DNA of 64,000 bases, taken from Ananas comosus. Its lineage: Eukaryota; Streptophyta; Magnoliopsida; Poales; Bromeliaceae. The translations under genes were made by a program, and so were the position numbers. Positions 36,401 to 50,117 of the stretch are shown in pieces (within the stretch, counting starts at the first letter, position 1; the number at the start of each line of letters is the position of its first letter). The notes under the pieces were generated by a model. The model saw only the letters and a program-made list of their open reading frames with translations, was not told the origin of the DNA and searched no databases. The DNA is taken from the NCBI RefSeq assembly GCF_001540865.1, contig NW_017893374.1, forward strand, positions 28,071 to 92,070, written 5' to 3'.

Positions 36401-38390
36401 ACAATTGAGTTTAATCGTAATAAAAAATTCTCATATCAAAATGCTATCACGGACTAACTTATTCTGACATTTAAAGATGATCGACCTTTTACTTTGATAT
36501 TGTTGGGCGTTCATCTTCTTTGGGCTTTAAGCCCATCTTCTCTTAGCTTAGGCCCAGCCTGATTGGATTAAGAGAACGGTACGTGCATGTGCATCATTTT
36601 TTTTTTTTTTTGAGAGAGAAAAATGTAGCGTCCTAATTATTTCATTTATAAAGTAAATGAGTTAGGCATCAAAATTAAGATAGTAGAGCCCCTTAGAGAA
36701 GAAAAAGAATTAAAGAAACACATCCTAAAAAATAAAAAAATAAAAACAAAACATAAAATTCATGAATTGTTCCACGCTCCTACAGCTTATCATTAACCCT
36801 GCACTCTCTTATCAATTATCTAATATAAAACAATTTATACGCGAATTCATGTGAGATCAATTGTAGAATATAATTTAGCCCTTTTGTTAAAGCATAATGT
36901 GAGCACTATTATATCTCCGACTACTATTTTATTTCTGCTTTACGAAGCAACGAAAATTTTATTTTATTTTTTCTCGCAAAAATTATTGTTGTCGAAAGTA
37001 GAAGCATAAGTATGGCCAATTCCAGCTTAATCTGAAATTAGTATTCTTGGGCCCGACCAGTGGGGCCCAATTTGACACGTGTCCAGCTGTCATAGTGGAC
37101 GTGATCCAACTCATGCACTGATGTAAACTAACGGCTCTGATCTGTCCCTGGCATCAAAAGCGAAGGACAAGGTCAGTGGAGATGGGTCCCCCACTTGGGC
37201 GATCTCCAGTGAAACCGTTGCATCAACCGTGGTGTATAGACCACAGCAAACACAAATTTATTAGAGTGCTTTAGCAAGAATTTAAATACAGTGACACAAA
37301 ATAATGCTGAGAATTTATTAACACAATAAGACACGTTCTATGATATACTGTGCGGATATGTGCAAGTCAGAAAAATACCTATGCGTCAACATAGTATAAA
37401 ATAAAATATTTATTTTCCTTTAGCACTAAAATAGTTTAATTGTCCATTATTTATCTTTATTAAATTTTTTATATTTTATTGGAATAATTATTTTTTATTT
37501 GTAAGAAAAGAGAATATTGAATCATGCTATTTGGCACAAGAGTTGTATTGTGCCAATATTTTATCGGCACTATACAAGATGGTAAGCATGCCTCGTGTCG
37601 CTGAACACTTAAACTCTTGTCACTTAGGGCATCTTCGATCATATTTTATATGATATTATACAATTAAAAAAGTATCGAGTATTGCTATAGGTCGCCCATA
37701 ATATTACTTTTGTATTATTAATATAATGATAATTCATATGATATTTTCAAAAAGCACTATTTGTTACTGATATTTTTAATTTTTGCTTTCAACTGTAGCA
37801 AAAGATTATTCCTTTTAATAGGAAAAACTTTTGATTTTATTTTGAATTAAATGTCGAACTAGTAACTGTTGTCATTAGAAGACGAAGAAAGCAAAAGTGA
37901 ATTTGTGCAAATATTTATAAAAAAAAAAGGATAAGAATATTTTTAATTCAATATAAATCACACTTTTCTATTCATATATAATCAATTTGAACGCTACCTC
38001 CTTTCTTTTTTTTTGCAAGTTACTGATGAGATTCTCTTAATCTCGTAAGTCGTCTTAAAGAACAAATTTAGGCAGTGTGATGTCCTTTAACACAAAAAAA
38101 AATAAAAAATATTTTTTTCTCACTTATCATCAACAAATAACTGATTCTTTGCATTCCAAACAGAAGTTCTATTAGACTTTGTGAGACCAACAGCAGCTTT
38201 TGATGTATAATGAGAGACGTTTCGTCATTAGACGGCGTGCACGCCAACAATTTCGCCGCGGCGTCCACGGCCCAATATACGGACAAGGAGAGCAGGGAAT
38301 TGTTCGTTAGGTGAACGCGAAGCCCTAACGAATTCCGACGGTTAGCACACCCTTTCGCCGCCTTCTCCTCCTCTCCGCATCCCTGCCCCC
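36401..38390. other. Intergenic DNA upstream of the 38.4-kb candidate gene
   Basis: Positions 37040-37230 are GC-richer and hold CACGTG (in gacacgtgtcc near 37074) and paired cagtgg/ccactt words, which may be promoter-like or a transposon remnant. The rest is AT-rich with poly-A and poly-T runs. Confidence 0.35.
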
Positions 38391-38407
38391 ATGGCGTATC
38401 GGCTGCA

Positions 38408-41148
38408 ATGCAAGGGATCACCCGCTCCTACAAACATTCGTCGAGGACCACCGCTCCTTCTCCGGCGCCGACGAACCTCCGCCGCCGCCGGCCGCCGCTC
38501 GGCGTCGCCCGATCGCTCGCCGCCCAGCGATCCGCTCCTCCGCGCAGGGCCGGGGGCCACGCCGCGCCTCTCCTCTCCTCCGCCTACGCGATCTCGCCCT
38601 TGCGCGCCCCCGCGGCCGAAGGCATCCCCGAGGTGCGATGCGATCGCCTCGCCCTCTTTCTCTCTCTCTTTTTCGAATCGGATTCGTCATCGTTCGCGTG
38701 TGTCTCCTTGTTTAGGGGTTTCACATGCGCGTGTCGATCTATTAATAATCGGATCGCGGATATCCGTGGTCGCCACGTCCCTTGTTTGAGGGTTTCGTAT
38801 CTGTTATCGATAGGGTATTTGCATGGAAGATTAGCATGTGCCCCTAAATGGAATTTTGAAACCACGGGAGAATACCTTGTTGTATTGTCGGCTGGGTTTC
38901 GATTGTCGAGTAGTTTAAAGCAATTGTTAATTGATTCGATACGAAAAGAACAGCTTGGTTGTCTGTGCGGTTTTTGTTTATATTATTTGCTCATTCATTA
39001 TGAATCTGTATGTCACAGAGAGCTGAGGATTCTATCTGCTAGTCATATTATTTTCTTCGTGCGTCATTCTTGCTACAACTTCTATGAAACTGGACCTTCT
39101 AATGTGTACTGCAACTTCAGTTATGTACAACGCCTGCTTTAGTTGAATTTACAGTTGAATTCTCAAGATCAGAGTTCTTAAGGATATTTATCATCTAAAT
39201 ACCTAAGCATGCGCTGATTTACGATCTTTCCACTAAAAGTATCCGAAATGCGTGTTTGAAATGCATGTACATGCGCCTGACTTGTCCACTTATCTTGCCA
39301 TTTTGAAAATTATTTGCGCTGAGTTCGCACAGTTATTCATTTCCTCCATGTGTTCACAATGCATGGATGCCAGTAATTAATGAGTACACCAGTCGTGATG
39401 AAAATATCTTGAATGAAGCGTAAGCATGGTTACTAGGGGGACTTGCAAGAAAAGCCGAAATCAATTATGAGGACGCGTCTTCCAATAAAGTCTGAATGAC
39501 ATACGGTAACGTGCAGCCTTCGAAGTTAACTCTATCAACAGGTACCCAAGGTGTAGACCACCAACTGAAGTTTCTTTTCTTTTTTTTCCTCAAACAATGT
39601 TAATAACGATTTTCTTCTTTTAGAAGCTAGTAGTGGATTTGAATTTTCTTCCAGTTTTCTAGGGTGAAGCCTATTATATGGAAACCACTTCTTTCTAAGT
39701 CTATTATCTTTAGTCTGAACGTTCATATTGCTATGCTTCATAGATTCCTTTGATTGTCATTAACCCTCTTAAAGCATATATGTAGGCTCTTTGGAGTTGT
39801 TAATCTGCCTTCATTTTGTCTATTCAATTTTGGTTCTTATCTGCATTCTTACTGCTGTAATCAATTAGTATGGTTTTTCAATTTTGTCCACTTCAATCTT
39901 TCGGGCCGCTGAGTCTCGTGGGCAGCGGAAATTAATCTGAAGCCAGAAAATCCTTATTTCAGAAAGGTTCAGCACACGATTGCATTTCTTCAGTCAACTT
40001 ACATTGGCGGAAAACTCAGAAATGTTTGGAACGATAAAGTTCATTCCAGAGCTTTTTTGAGTTGTTTCATTTTCTCCTATCTCTTCCCTCTTCAGTTATG
40101 CTGTTTAATTTAGGCCTTTAATATCTTATTTGTTTTGTTCGTACTATTAACGCTATCTTTCTTGCTCATTTCTCTCCAGGAGAGTCGAGACAATCATCGA
40201 AGAATAAAACAGTTGACATTCATTAAAAAACCATAGAAACAAAGAAGCTGCAAATTAGAAGAAGGGATTAGCAGTTCAATTTCACAAGAATCAGTTTAAA
40301 GATGTATTCGGGACCAGCAAATTCTCTCCCCAGAGCTGAAACCAATCAGGAACCCAACTAAAAGCTTACCGCAACGTAAAGGTGGAACCCATGCGCTGTG
40401 CGGCTGGATTATATAGAAACTGTCTTTGGAATATATTGTTCTGTTTTTGTAGATTCGGTTTTGATCCAAAATTTTAATCAGGAGCAGATTAGGAATCTGC
40501 TTGAGTGCCTTCACACATTAAAGTTGCATATGCATCACTGCCTTAAAGTTAAGTTTATGATGTTGTTAAACTTTTTTAAAAATAAAGTAATTTTTTATTA
40601 AACCCAAAATGACCGAATTCCAAAAAAATCGTGAAGAACTATCATTCTGCATTCTTTTCTATGAAAATTACCTTCTTCAACAAATGTTACAAAATTCTTA
40701 GCTGTTAGAAAAATGATGTATATTCCTCAGGGTCATGTAATTAACTTCTAAGAGATAGTGGTCTACACTATTGTTTTGTGAGCTTTCTCTTTTGTTTTAC
40801 AGACTTGCCTTTTTCAATTTAGCTGCTTAAGCATTCTATAATGCGTATGTTTGCGTTTCAAAAGTTCGTAAGTCTTATTGTCTACCAAAGGGAGTGCTTC
40901 TCTACCTCTTTGGTTTTTTTTTTTTCCTTTTGCGTGAATGGGAGAAATAGCCTCTTCTGTCATAGTTATTGCAGGTGCAAAATGGCAATGGCCCCTGCCT
41001 AAAGCAAAACTTATTACTGCGTGAACTAAAAGCTGTCAAAGCAGACCTAGCTAAATTTGTCAAAAGAACGAATGCGCTCGCTGAAGGAGGGAACAAATAT
41101 TGCGCCGAGAGTCCCAGTTTGAAAAGGAATCACAATGAAGATAGATGA
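38408..41148 (+). CDS. Candidate gene of unknown function, two exons, weak support
   Basis: The proposed exon 1 (38408-38632) begins MQGITRSYKH, is very rich in Arg, Pro and Ala, and ends AAEGIPE before GTGCGA. A proposed later exon (40975-41148) follows a TTGCAG acceptor and reads VQNGNGPCLKQNLLLRELK, AVKADLAKFVKRTNALAEGG and ends NHNEDR before TGA. The two join in phase 0, giving about 132 residues. The N-terminus could be an organelle targeting peptide and the second part a short helix. An alternative start at 38391 (ccATGGcg context) lies in another frame. Missed middle exons are possible in the 2.3-kb intron. I recognise no family. Confidence 0.35.
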
Positions 41149-41726
41149 CTTGGTATGCTAGGCCTTCGTTGGATCTATTTATTTTGATTATTACTGTGCC
41201 TAAGGTGTTAATGATTATTGCTTTGTTGGTTTCATTACATCATCAATTATCTAATTATAATCTTAATTGTTAATATGGGACTGCTCCAATCGTATTATTA
41301 GTGCCCAGAACCAGAACTCAAGATAGAAAGCTTAAATCAACAAATTGACAAGTTTTTATGATTGTTTTTGTTAACTGGACACCATTCTAATAGTTCGGCT
41401 GCCAAATTTTTTTATCAAAACAAAACCAGATACAAAGAGCTCGCTCGGAGTTGAATTCTTGTACCGGCAACCAATATGATCAGACTGCTATGATTGTTCG
41501 GTGTATTTAAAGCTCAAGCAGAATGCTGCAACCTCCGGAAGTTTCATTAGGCATTTGAATAGTCATCGGGGGTGCGGTGGGGGGGGGGGGCGGCAGTGGG
41601 AGAGAGAGGTCAGAGGACAACTATGGAAGTTCTTAAAGATTGTGATCTGTTTCATGTAATTGATCTCTTTGTTTAATAATATAATTGATATATCTTTCCC
41701 CTCTCATAAACGAGATACGCCTTCAG

Positions 41727-42144
41727 TTGGAAGTCACTGTTAGCCGAAAAGGCAAGTTGCGCCGCCATGAGAACTCCAATATGCCCGAGAAAAGACCGTT
41801 TCCTTCGAGAAATTGGGAATTCCATCAGCTCACAAGTATGGGAGATGGCAGTTCGACTTGGGACGACGGCATTGAAGAAGATGCCTGTGATGTCTTACGC
41901 AGATGCAGATGCTACCTTATCACGCAATCTCATTCACAGAATGAAGTGCCTCCCCGCTCTATCTAGTCCCGCGCTCTCCTCAGCCCAGCACTGGTTGGCT
42001 CCTCGGAGCCCTAAATCTCCGCAGAGCATCTTCACAGACTCAGTCCATGGAGACAGGCTCTCCGGCCCCGCCAATGAGATTTGTGTGATTGGCTTTGTTT
42101 GTTGCTATGATAAATTGTGTGCATTCTTGATCTTACTGTTGTAA
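41727..42144 (+). CDS. Candidate terminal exon of an unknown protein
   Basis: Preceded by a CCTTCAG acceptor. One frame stays open for about 138 codons: WKSLLAEKASCAAM, KDRFLREIGNSISSQVWEMA, LGTTALKKMPVMSYADADAT and SPKSPQSIFTDSVHGD, then a hydrophobic end and stop. Composition and GC content look coding, unlike the flanks. It may be the last exon of the candidate gene at 38408, though the frame of the 40975 exon does not join it directly, or part of a pseudogene. No family was recognised. Confidence 0.3.
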
Positions 42145-43986
42145 GTTATCGCCGCTCTCATATTTTATACATACTATGATAATCATAAGGTTTTTCGCTG
42201 TTTTTGCGTTTGCAATTTTTATTCTTTTTTCCAGTTAAGGTATGGTTGACATTGGTTGTAATCTTGTAAGACTTGGAAGTGGGTTATGGAGCTGCATAAA
42301 GCTGTTAATATCTGCTGAAGAAGTTAAAGCTGTCTAACTTAGTATCTGCTCTTCTTTCAGCCCAATTAGCAGCTTTCTCTTAGAATTTACCTCGAACTTA
42401 CGGTCCATTTTAATTTACTCCCTAACCTTTTGGAAAGTTTGATTTTGTAACCCAATCTTTCAGTTTATCTGTTATAACGTTATTTAATGGCTTTTCCAGC
42501 TACAATTTTAGGCTCCTTATTTACTTTTCTGCATAATAGTGCATTAAATTATATGAAATACAATAAATCAGATCAAAAAATAAATGCGTGAATTTGTCAA
42601 AAATTTGAAGTTGTAGGTAGATCAAAATTTGGGCCATCCAAGTTTGATGACATTTTTACCAGAACAAAAAAGGAATTAATTCACTAATATATCATCTCTT
42701 GGCCACAATAATTATTACTTTTTTCAACATTTTGCAAAAAATACAAATTTGTATTGCCCAATTAATCTGTGAATTATTACGACTCATAAAATATACATAG
42801 AAGCATAGAAGCAATGGCTTAACCTAATCAAACTAATTCAAATGTTTTTATACATAAGTCATTATTAATTATGTTTTTTGACTTTTGTTATATTAAATTT
42901 GTGGAAGAAATGATATTCGAACAAGAAATTCCACATTTTGATTTATTTACATTGATATTCATATTAAAGTTATTAACTGAATATTGCCGGTTCTTTTTCT
43001 AATTTGTCAAATTTTTTGCGAAATTTGAGTTTGTTACCTTGTCGAATTTGACCCGAATTATGAAAATTTGTGACTATGCTAGAAATATCCAGTTGTGCTT
43101 TAATAAAGATCTAGTATTTCATCCTTGAAGTCACGATAATTATTTATTTTTATTTATTTCTAAAACTTAATTACGTACGTGATAGGGATATCTCTCCAAA
43201 AATGAGATGATCATGCTCACTGTTTACTACGAAAAGGGTGTTAATTGCTCCCTCACCTTTACCATTATTTTACTTTTGGTTCCTTACCTCTTTTTTTTTT
43301 TTTGCAGTAAGGACTCTACTTTTTATATTTTATTGCAGTTAGACTCGAAATATCATACCAAAATTTTTGTTAATTTTGACAGAATAGGTTATGCCAACTC
43401 AAATAAAATTTTATTCACTCACATGGTAATAGTCCGATATTTGCCAGTCAATTTAGATATTTTGCTCTTCAACTTTATAATATAACTTAGTAGTACGTCA
43501 TATTTGATACCAAGATGCTGCACGCTCTGAGGAAATAGTCGATGTCGTGTGTGAGATTGAGGCGGTGGTAGGGATAGAGGACGGTACTAAAGATGAAAAG
43601 ATTTAGTTTGACGTGATGGACGCTCATATAAGAGAAGAGATTAGCTATTAAAGTAAAAGGAAGGTACAAATTAACTCTAAAAATTAATAATAGATATCAA
43701 AGTAAAAGGAAGACACAAATTAACTCTAAAAATTAATAATAGATAAAAAAAAGTACAGAATTTATTTGAATTATGATCTATTTTAAGTTCTTTGATTTAA
43801 GTCAAAATGGCATTTTGACTTTAAAATTTGTACCCGTTGTTTATCTTTCAAAATTTAATTAATATATTTTATACAATTCTCACAACCATAAATTTATTAA
43901 AATAAGTAACAAGTTTAAATTTTAAAGTCAAAATATTATTGACGGGCTCAAATCAAACAGATCGAAATGTTAGATAATAAAATCAA
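42145..43986. other. AT-rich intergenic DNA, nothing recognised
   Basis: No coding segment with credible splice sites and no complete transposon. A short direct duplication, agtaaaaggaag...acaaattaactctaaaaatt, occurs at about 43648-43690 and 43699-43740. Confidence 0.4.
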
Positions 43987-44617
43987 GGATAAATTATAGA
44001 AAACTCTCATGTTAATATCTATTTTTTTATTTTTTTCCTGTCATTCAAAAACTTATAATTTGCCCCCTTAAAAAATAAAAAATATTCACAAGAGGGTACG
44101 ATGTGACAAAATGATCAAATTGCTTTCATCTTCTCCATCTTCTCCCCAATCCTGTTCATCCCGCACCTCGCCCGTGCCTCCCTTACCCTAGCTCCGACTT
44201 AGTCTCCTCCACTTGTTCTCCTGCTCCTCTAGCACCCTCGCCGTCCCTCTATTTCGACGACTGTAGGGAGGAGATCGTGGTGAGTATAGGGGAGAGATGG
44301 GCAAGGGTGAGGATGTGGCGGTGGAGGAGGGCGAGTGCATGTGTATGGGCGCGGACGGAGGAGTGCATGAGCGCGAAGGCGAGGGTGAGATAGCGGAGTA
44401 GGGCGAGGCAGTGTGCTCGAGGATGTCGGTGAGGAAGGAGGAAAAAGAGGGTTTTAGGAATATTCTAAATATTAAAAATATGATATAAACAGAACACTGA
44501 CGGCGGGGCTGAAGTAAATATTTTTTATTTTTTAAGGGGGTAAAGTATAGATTTTTGAATGATAGGAGGAAAAATAAATACATGGGTATTAACAAAAAAA
44601 TTTTCTATAATTTTGCC
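43987..44617. mobile_element. Mutator-like TIR element with perfect 9-bp target duplication and GC-rich interior
   Basis: TAAAATCAA stands at 43978-43986 and again at 44618-44626. Between them the ends GGATAAATTATAGAAAA and ttttctataattttgcc open TIRs of about 100 bp, which share tgtcattcaaaaactta/tttttgaatgatagg and cccccttaaaaaataaaaa. A 9-bp duplication plus long TIRs is the signature of Mutator-like elements. The interior, about 44120-44450, is GC-rich (ctcgcccgtgcctccc, ggtggaggagggcgag) against AT-rich ends, as in Pack-MULEs that carry gene fragments. Its source gene was not recognised and no transposase is present. Confidence 0.8.
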
Positions 44618-44626
44618 TAAAATCAA

Positions 44627-47600
44627 TATTTTGAAATATCCTATAGATGACTCAAAATGATTTATAATTTAGACAAGTACTATACATTTCTACCTTAATA
44701 ATATAATATAATTTTAAAAAAAGTAATGTACCAAAATGAAAAATTGAGCGATAACATTATGCGTGTGGAACCTTGCGACCAGACATTTCCGTGCGCCCGC
44801 AACTATTCCACCAATAGCAGGTAGACACGTGGCGTAAAGATCCAAGAAACAATCCACTGTACGGTCGATGTCGGCGTACACTTTTGGAGGCCACTGTGAA
44901 ATCCAGCTCGGACGCGGGCCCCACCACAGATCACGCGGCCAGAAATCCGCCACGTGGCGACAGCGAAACAGCTGAGTCCACCACGTTAATTCGCGGGGCC
45001 TTTACGTTATCTCCACCGTCCATTCTTGGTTATAGGAGATTAAGAAATTATACGGTATGATGATCCTCCACCGTCCAATCATTAAACGCCGCTGAGAGAC
45101 CTCACCTCCAAATCTCACCCAAATGCAATCCACATGGCCCCGATTTTTTTTTTCTTTTTCTTCTTCTTTTCCCCGAATTTTACCCACATTATTAATAAAG
45201 TATAAATGTATAGAACTTAATTATCTGTATTATCAACTATGTTAATTCAACTATCTAATCGCTTAAATTTTAAATTTTACTTTACGGGTACAAAATTTAA
45301 GTTTATTGATTATTTTAATAAATTTATAGTTATGTGAATTGTATAAAATATACTAACTAAATCTGTAAAACGAAAGGACATATTCAAAATTTTAAGTTCA
45401 AGAGTAACTAATTGGCTCAAATCAAATAAATTAAAAGGCCATAGAGTAAAATCAAAATTATTTATGGTTAGATATTCAAATTCAAAGGGGTGAAATTTGA
45501 GATAAATTTTATATACTTTTATCAATTATTAATGTATGCTATTATATGAATTGTGGAGTAATTTCAATTGAGGTAAAAGTTAATTTCCTTTCATTTTGAA
45601 TAAACGAAGCGGATAGCACACTACNAAGATCGGATAGTCCAATCAAATAGTCTATAGTTTAAGTAAACTTTTCACATTTTTACCAAATTATTTCTGTTAA
45701 AATGTGTGCGTTTATTGGTCATTAATCGTTAACTATTTTTACTTTTATTTTATTTACTAAAAAATAATTACAATTATTATTTTTTATAAAATTATCAATA
45801 AATTTAATAAAATCTCTAATTTTTTCTGACTAAAATTCCATCACTTCAGAAAGTCTAAGGCTTAGTTTGATATTGAGACCCGTCTAACGCTATTAGATAA
45901 AATAAAGTTTGAATAAAAGCACATAGGGATATATTTCTACGTTCTCCGATGGAACTGCAGAAAATATATCGCTCATCGCAATATGCAGAACACAATATTA
46001 CGTACAAAAACAAATAGAGCATTTTTCCAACATACTTTATCACCGTACGTAACGCAATCTTTCCGTAATCCTAAACGAAGCCTAAAATAAAAAATTTATA
46101 TATTCCAATTATAAAGTTATATCGAAGTTCACAATATTAAAAATTTACTCTTTATTATATATTATATATATTATTAAATGCATTTCGCTATTGATAAGGA
46201 CGGCATGATCAACCTATATCCAAAAGTTGTAACACATGGATTGCGTCCAATAAGCACCCAATAGGTGCCCAATCAGTTTTATTTTTTCATAGGCTGAGCT
46301 CATGATTATATGTCAAGTGTCCCTTTCCTTCCTCGTCAAGTAAATCTCATCAATTGATAATCTACAACTTATACTGACATTATCGATCATATCTAGTGCA
46401 GTTGAATTAAAACCTAATTATTGGTATCTAAAATTTTAAATTTAAAAACTTTATTTTTTTAGCCGAATTAATTTTTAAAATATGAACAAAATAGATAACG
46501 TGTTACTTTTTCTCCGAAAAAAATATTCCAGAACTTTAATAGTAGGTCTACGTTTAAAAAAAGATGCAAACAACACCTAGATTATTTTGCTTTCACCATT
46601 CAATATTTTAAAATTTTGATTTTAGTATTCTATCTTAAAATTCATTAGATTTAAGTCGTTCGATAGTTCTTCGCATATGAAATATAAGCTATTTAACTAT
46701 TTTAATAAATTTATAGTTCATGAATTATATAAAATATACTAATTAAGCCTGTAAAAATAAATTATATATTTAAATTTACTCTTGACGAATTATTAACCGA
46801 TTCAACTTAAATAAATAAAAAAATTATGTACTAAAACTAGAATTTTTAAAGATTAAATAGTGAGAGCAAAAGTGAACAATAATTGAAATAAATTCTATAC
46901 TTTTTTTTTTTTTACCAATAAACAAAATAATCATCAATGATCCAACGGTGTACAATAATTGAATTATCAGGACCACTGAGGGGTCCAGTGTCATTTTTCA
47001 GGGCCAGCAGATCCAACGGACCACATTTCTCCGCTTTATAAACATTTCCAAAAATAAAAATAAAATTAAAATCAGAAGTAATTAATTTGTGTCACAGTGG
47101 TGAGCTGGACATATCCCCAATTTTTTTAAATTGATTATTTTTTCCTACTCAAAATTTCCACCAAAGTACTATAAATATATGAGAAATCCAACCCCAATTT
47201 GAGATAAAAAAAACTCAATTATTCTACAAATTGTTTAGGATGCTTTTTCGCACGTGAGAAGCCACGTCGAGTCCACGCGTTTGAAGTAGCGTTTATATTT
47301 TAATTTTTCTCTACTTCCAAATCTCAAATGATATTAAAAATAAATTCAAACCTCTTCACCGATTCAACAATTATATTCAACGGAACTTTTACATAACAAA
47401 TTACTCTGAGTTCAAAAATTCAAATATAACAATCCCATTAATGAGAAAGTAAGTTTTTAAAATTTGTACTTTTTTGTTTGTTTGACGAGCGGACCTTTTA
47501 AATATTATAAATAACACCAATTATGAACTGCTAATTTAGGAGTTCGGTGTACGGCGGACCGGGTGCACGGAATAATTTCTAGTGCACATGTGGGGGGTGG

Positions 47601-48784
47601 GGAGGACATGCCCAGCTAAACTTCCGTGGTCCATAAATGCCCCTGGACGGGAAAAATTCTAGAATGCAACGGGTATATTAGTGACGTGGCGTAACAAACC
47701 AATCAAATTAATCTTTTTAAAAATATATGTCCCATCATGATTGTAAAAAAATATTTTTATTGTACTTTTGTTTGAAATGAAGGAATGTGATTGGCTTGTT
47801 ATTGATGACGTGGTGCAAGTGTGACAGTGTAGAATTCCTCCCTGGACGGCTGTTGGTGAGCTGGACACGTGGGCCCCACAAAAATGTGAAAAAAAAAGGG
47901 CCACGAAAGAATTCATTTTTCCTGCCTCCTTTGGACCGCTCGATTCCACTCGGACGGATCTGAGCACGCGCTCAAGTCACCTGGCACATTCCTCGGAACT
48001 TTGCAAAAAGCCCTCTAACACCCCCAAAAGTTTCCAGAGCAGTACGCCGAAGAATTAATTAAAAGCCCCTCGGTGGAAGGAAAATCATTGTCCGTATTAT
48101 GGTGTATACAAGTACATCTCGTGCCCTGCATCTGTAAAATTCTACTTTGCTATACGTTTCAAAATTTTTCACGTATTCAAAGCATCTACGTATCTCAAAT
48201 AGTTTAATCGTAAAAAAAAAAAAAAACCATCCACATATATAAAATTATAAATTTTAAATATTAACGTTTTGTAAATGAATAAGATTGGGGTGGTTACAAT
48301 GCTAGATTTTAAAATTTTATAATTTTTTGTAATAAAATTTTCAGACGGTGTATATTGATAAAATTAACAAAAATGATGGTTATGAGATTTACAATATGTG
48401 CTCTATGGTGGCGACTGGCGAGACGGTTGTTGTTGTCTCTCGAAGTTTGAATAATTTTGGACGGACTTTCAAAAAAAAGCCCTCCTCCCCGTCGTAGCTA
48501 AGAGGTTGAGTATGCTAACAGCAAATTAGTGGACGGTTTGGTAGGAAAAATATAATGTAATTCTTAAACTATGCTACACTAACTCCAGGCTGGTTGTTGA
48601 AAGAGTTAAAAGTTTGATAAGGCAGTGAAAAACTTTTCGTTGAATGTGGTTTTTGTCAGAGGTCTAATTTTCTCTTTATCATCTTTTTGGTTTTGTTAGA
48701 GGCTAAGTTGTCTCACCGATATAGCTAAGATTATCTTACTAATTAATAGAGCAGATAGTGTGCTATTTTTTTAAAAAAAAAGAA
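44627..48784. other. Intergenic DNA with scattered G-box-bearing GC patches
   Basis: GC-richer patches at 44750-45130 and 47545-48060 contain acacgtggcg (44826), gccacgtggcg (44950), gacgtggcg (47681) and gacacgtgggcc (47862). They look like promoter or transposon sequence, but no gene was found next to them. A gcacgg...aataatttct motif lies at 47563-47580. The remainder is AT-rich. Confidence 0.35.
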
Positions 48785-49026
48785 AGAAAAGATAATTGCC
48801 TATATACCCCTCATGCGTCTGGAAATATCCGATCTATTCCTATTTCTTTTCTTTTTTTCTAAAATGCCCTTCATATGTTCCATCGTTATTCCAAAATATT
48901 TCCGTAGTTATCCCCTGTTAGCTTAACTCGAATTAAACATGGGTTAAATGTATACTAGAGTTAAAACCTATATAAAATACATATTTTACCCCTACCTTAT
49001 TATGCTAATCCCTTAAGTTATCCTTT

Positions 49027-49488
49027 TTGTCTCCCAACTTGATCGCCGGCTCCTCCGCCTCCACCTCGCCTCATCTCTTCCCAAACCACCACCACCTTCC
49101 ACACCTCCACCTCCAACACCACCCCTCTCGTCGCTCTCGTCGTCCTCCTCCTCCGCCGCTCTCGTCGTCATCGTCGTCCTCCTCCAGCGCAGCCTTGGCC
49201 GGCGCCGAGAGCAAGAGGGCCGCAGCGACGATCCCGTCTCGCCCGAGGGAGCAAGAGGACCGCCGCCTCCTCTGCAGCCCCGGCAGGAACTCACTTGCGG
49301 GGCCGGGACCGAGCCTGAGCCTGAGCCCAAAAGTCCACTTCCGGGCCATTTCGGACGGGCTCACCGACAACCAAGCTCGCTCGGCCGCGCGGTTGCTGAA
49401 GCTCGACGCGTTCCTGCACGCTAGATCGAACCGGATGAGAGGTAGGTCCACGGTGGACCTCCCTCTCATTATATATATAAATAAATAA
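49027..49488 (+). pseudogene. GC-rich ORF, probably a captured gene fragment
   Basis: It is open for about 153 codons: a His/Pro/Ser-rich first half, then SLSPKVHFRAISDGLTDN and ARLLKLDAFLHARSNRM, after which the frame drifts into a (TA)n tract with no splice donor. The second part looks like genuine protein sequence, but I do not recognise the family. The antisense frame is also long because of the composition. Its abrupt GC change and location inside a TIR-bounded block argue for capture rather than a native gene. Confidence 0.35.
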
Positions 49489-50117
49489 ATAAATAAATAT
49501 ATATATATATAAAATTTTATTTATAAATATTTATTCATATACTATTTTATTTTTATATACAAATATTATTATATAATATTTTATTTATAAATTTGTAATT
49601 ATTTATTAATATTTTTAAATATATAACTCTTATATATTATTAGTATATGTTTATTATAATTTTAAATATATTTAATCTATATATAAATATTATAATAATA
49701 ATATATATAGTATATAGTATAATACCGAATTTTTAAAAATTATATTTGCTCCCGAATTTTTAATTGGTGAATGTATAATACCCGTATAAATCACATCCGA
49801 ATAATTGCCGAATCCGTTTTTTAGTCGTATTTTTCAACGAATTTAAAAATTAAAATACGAATTTTATCCGAATTATATCCGTACCGAATTTTTGCCGAAT
49901 CCAAATTAACTAACTATGCCTCCAGCTACCCAGGTTGGTTTAGCTGCGATCGATCTCATCCGTTCATCTGCTCGCTCCCGACGTGCTTAATGAATTAATT
50001 GATTGATATTTGAAGGGCAAGGTATATAAAAAAAGTTAGTTACGGTACAAGATATATTGGAATAGACAAAATGGTAATTTTTCAGAGATAACGGTAGCTC
50101 ATTAACGAAACTTAATT

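Noticed and set aside
44188..44595. 135-codon minus-strand frame
   Set aside because: It crosses the core and TIR of the Mutator-like element; Ser/Pro-rich with no domain, so not an independent gene.
49013..49469. Minus-strand frames opposite the 49-kb ORF
   Set aside because: Arg/Gly/Glu-rich reverse readings of a biased sequence; no reason to prefer them to the plus frame.
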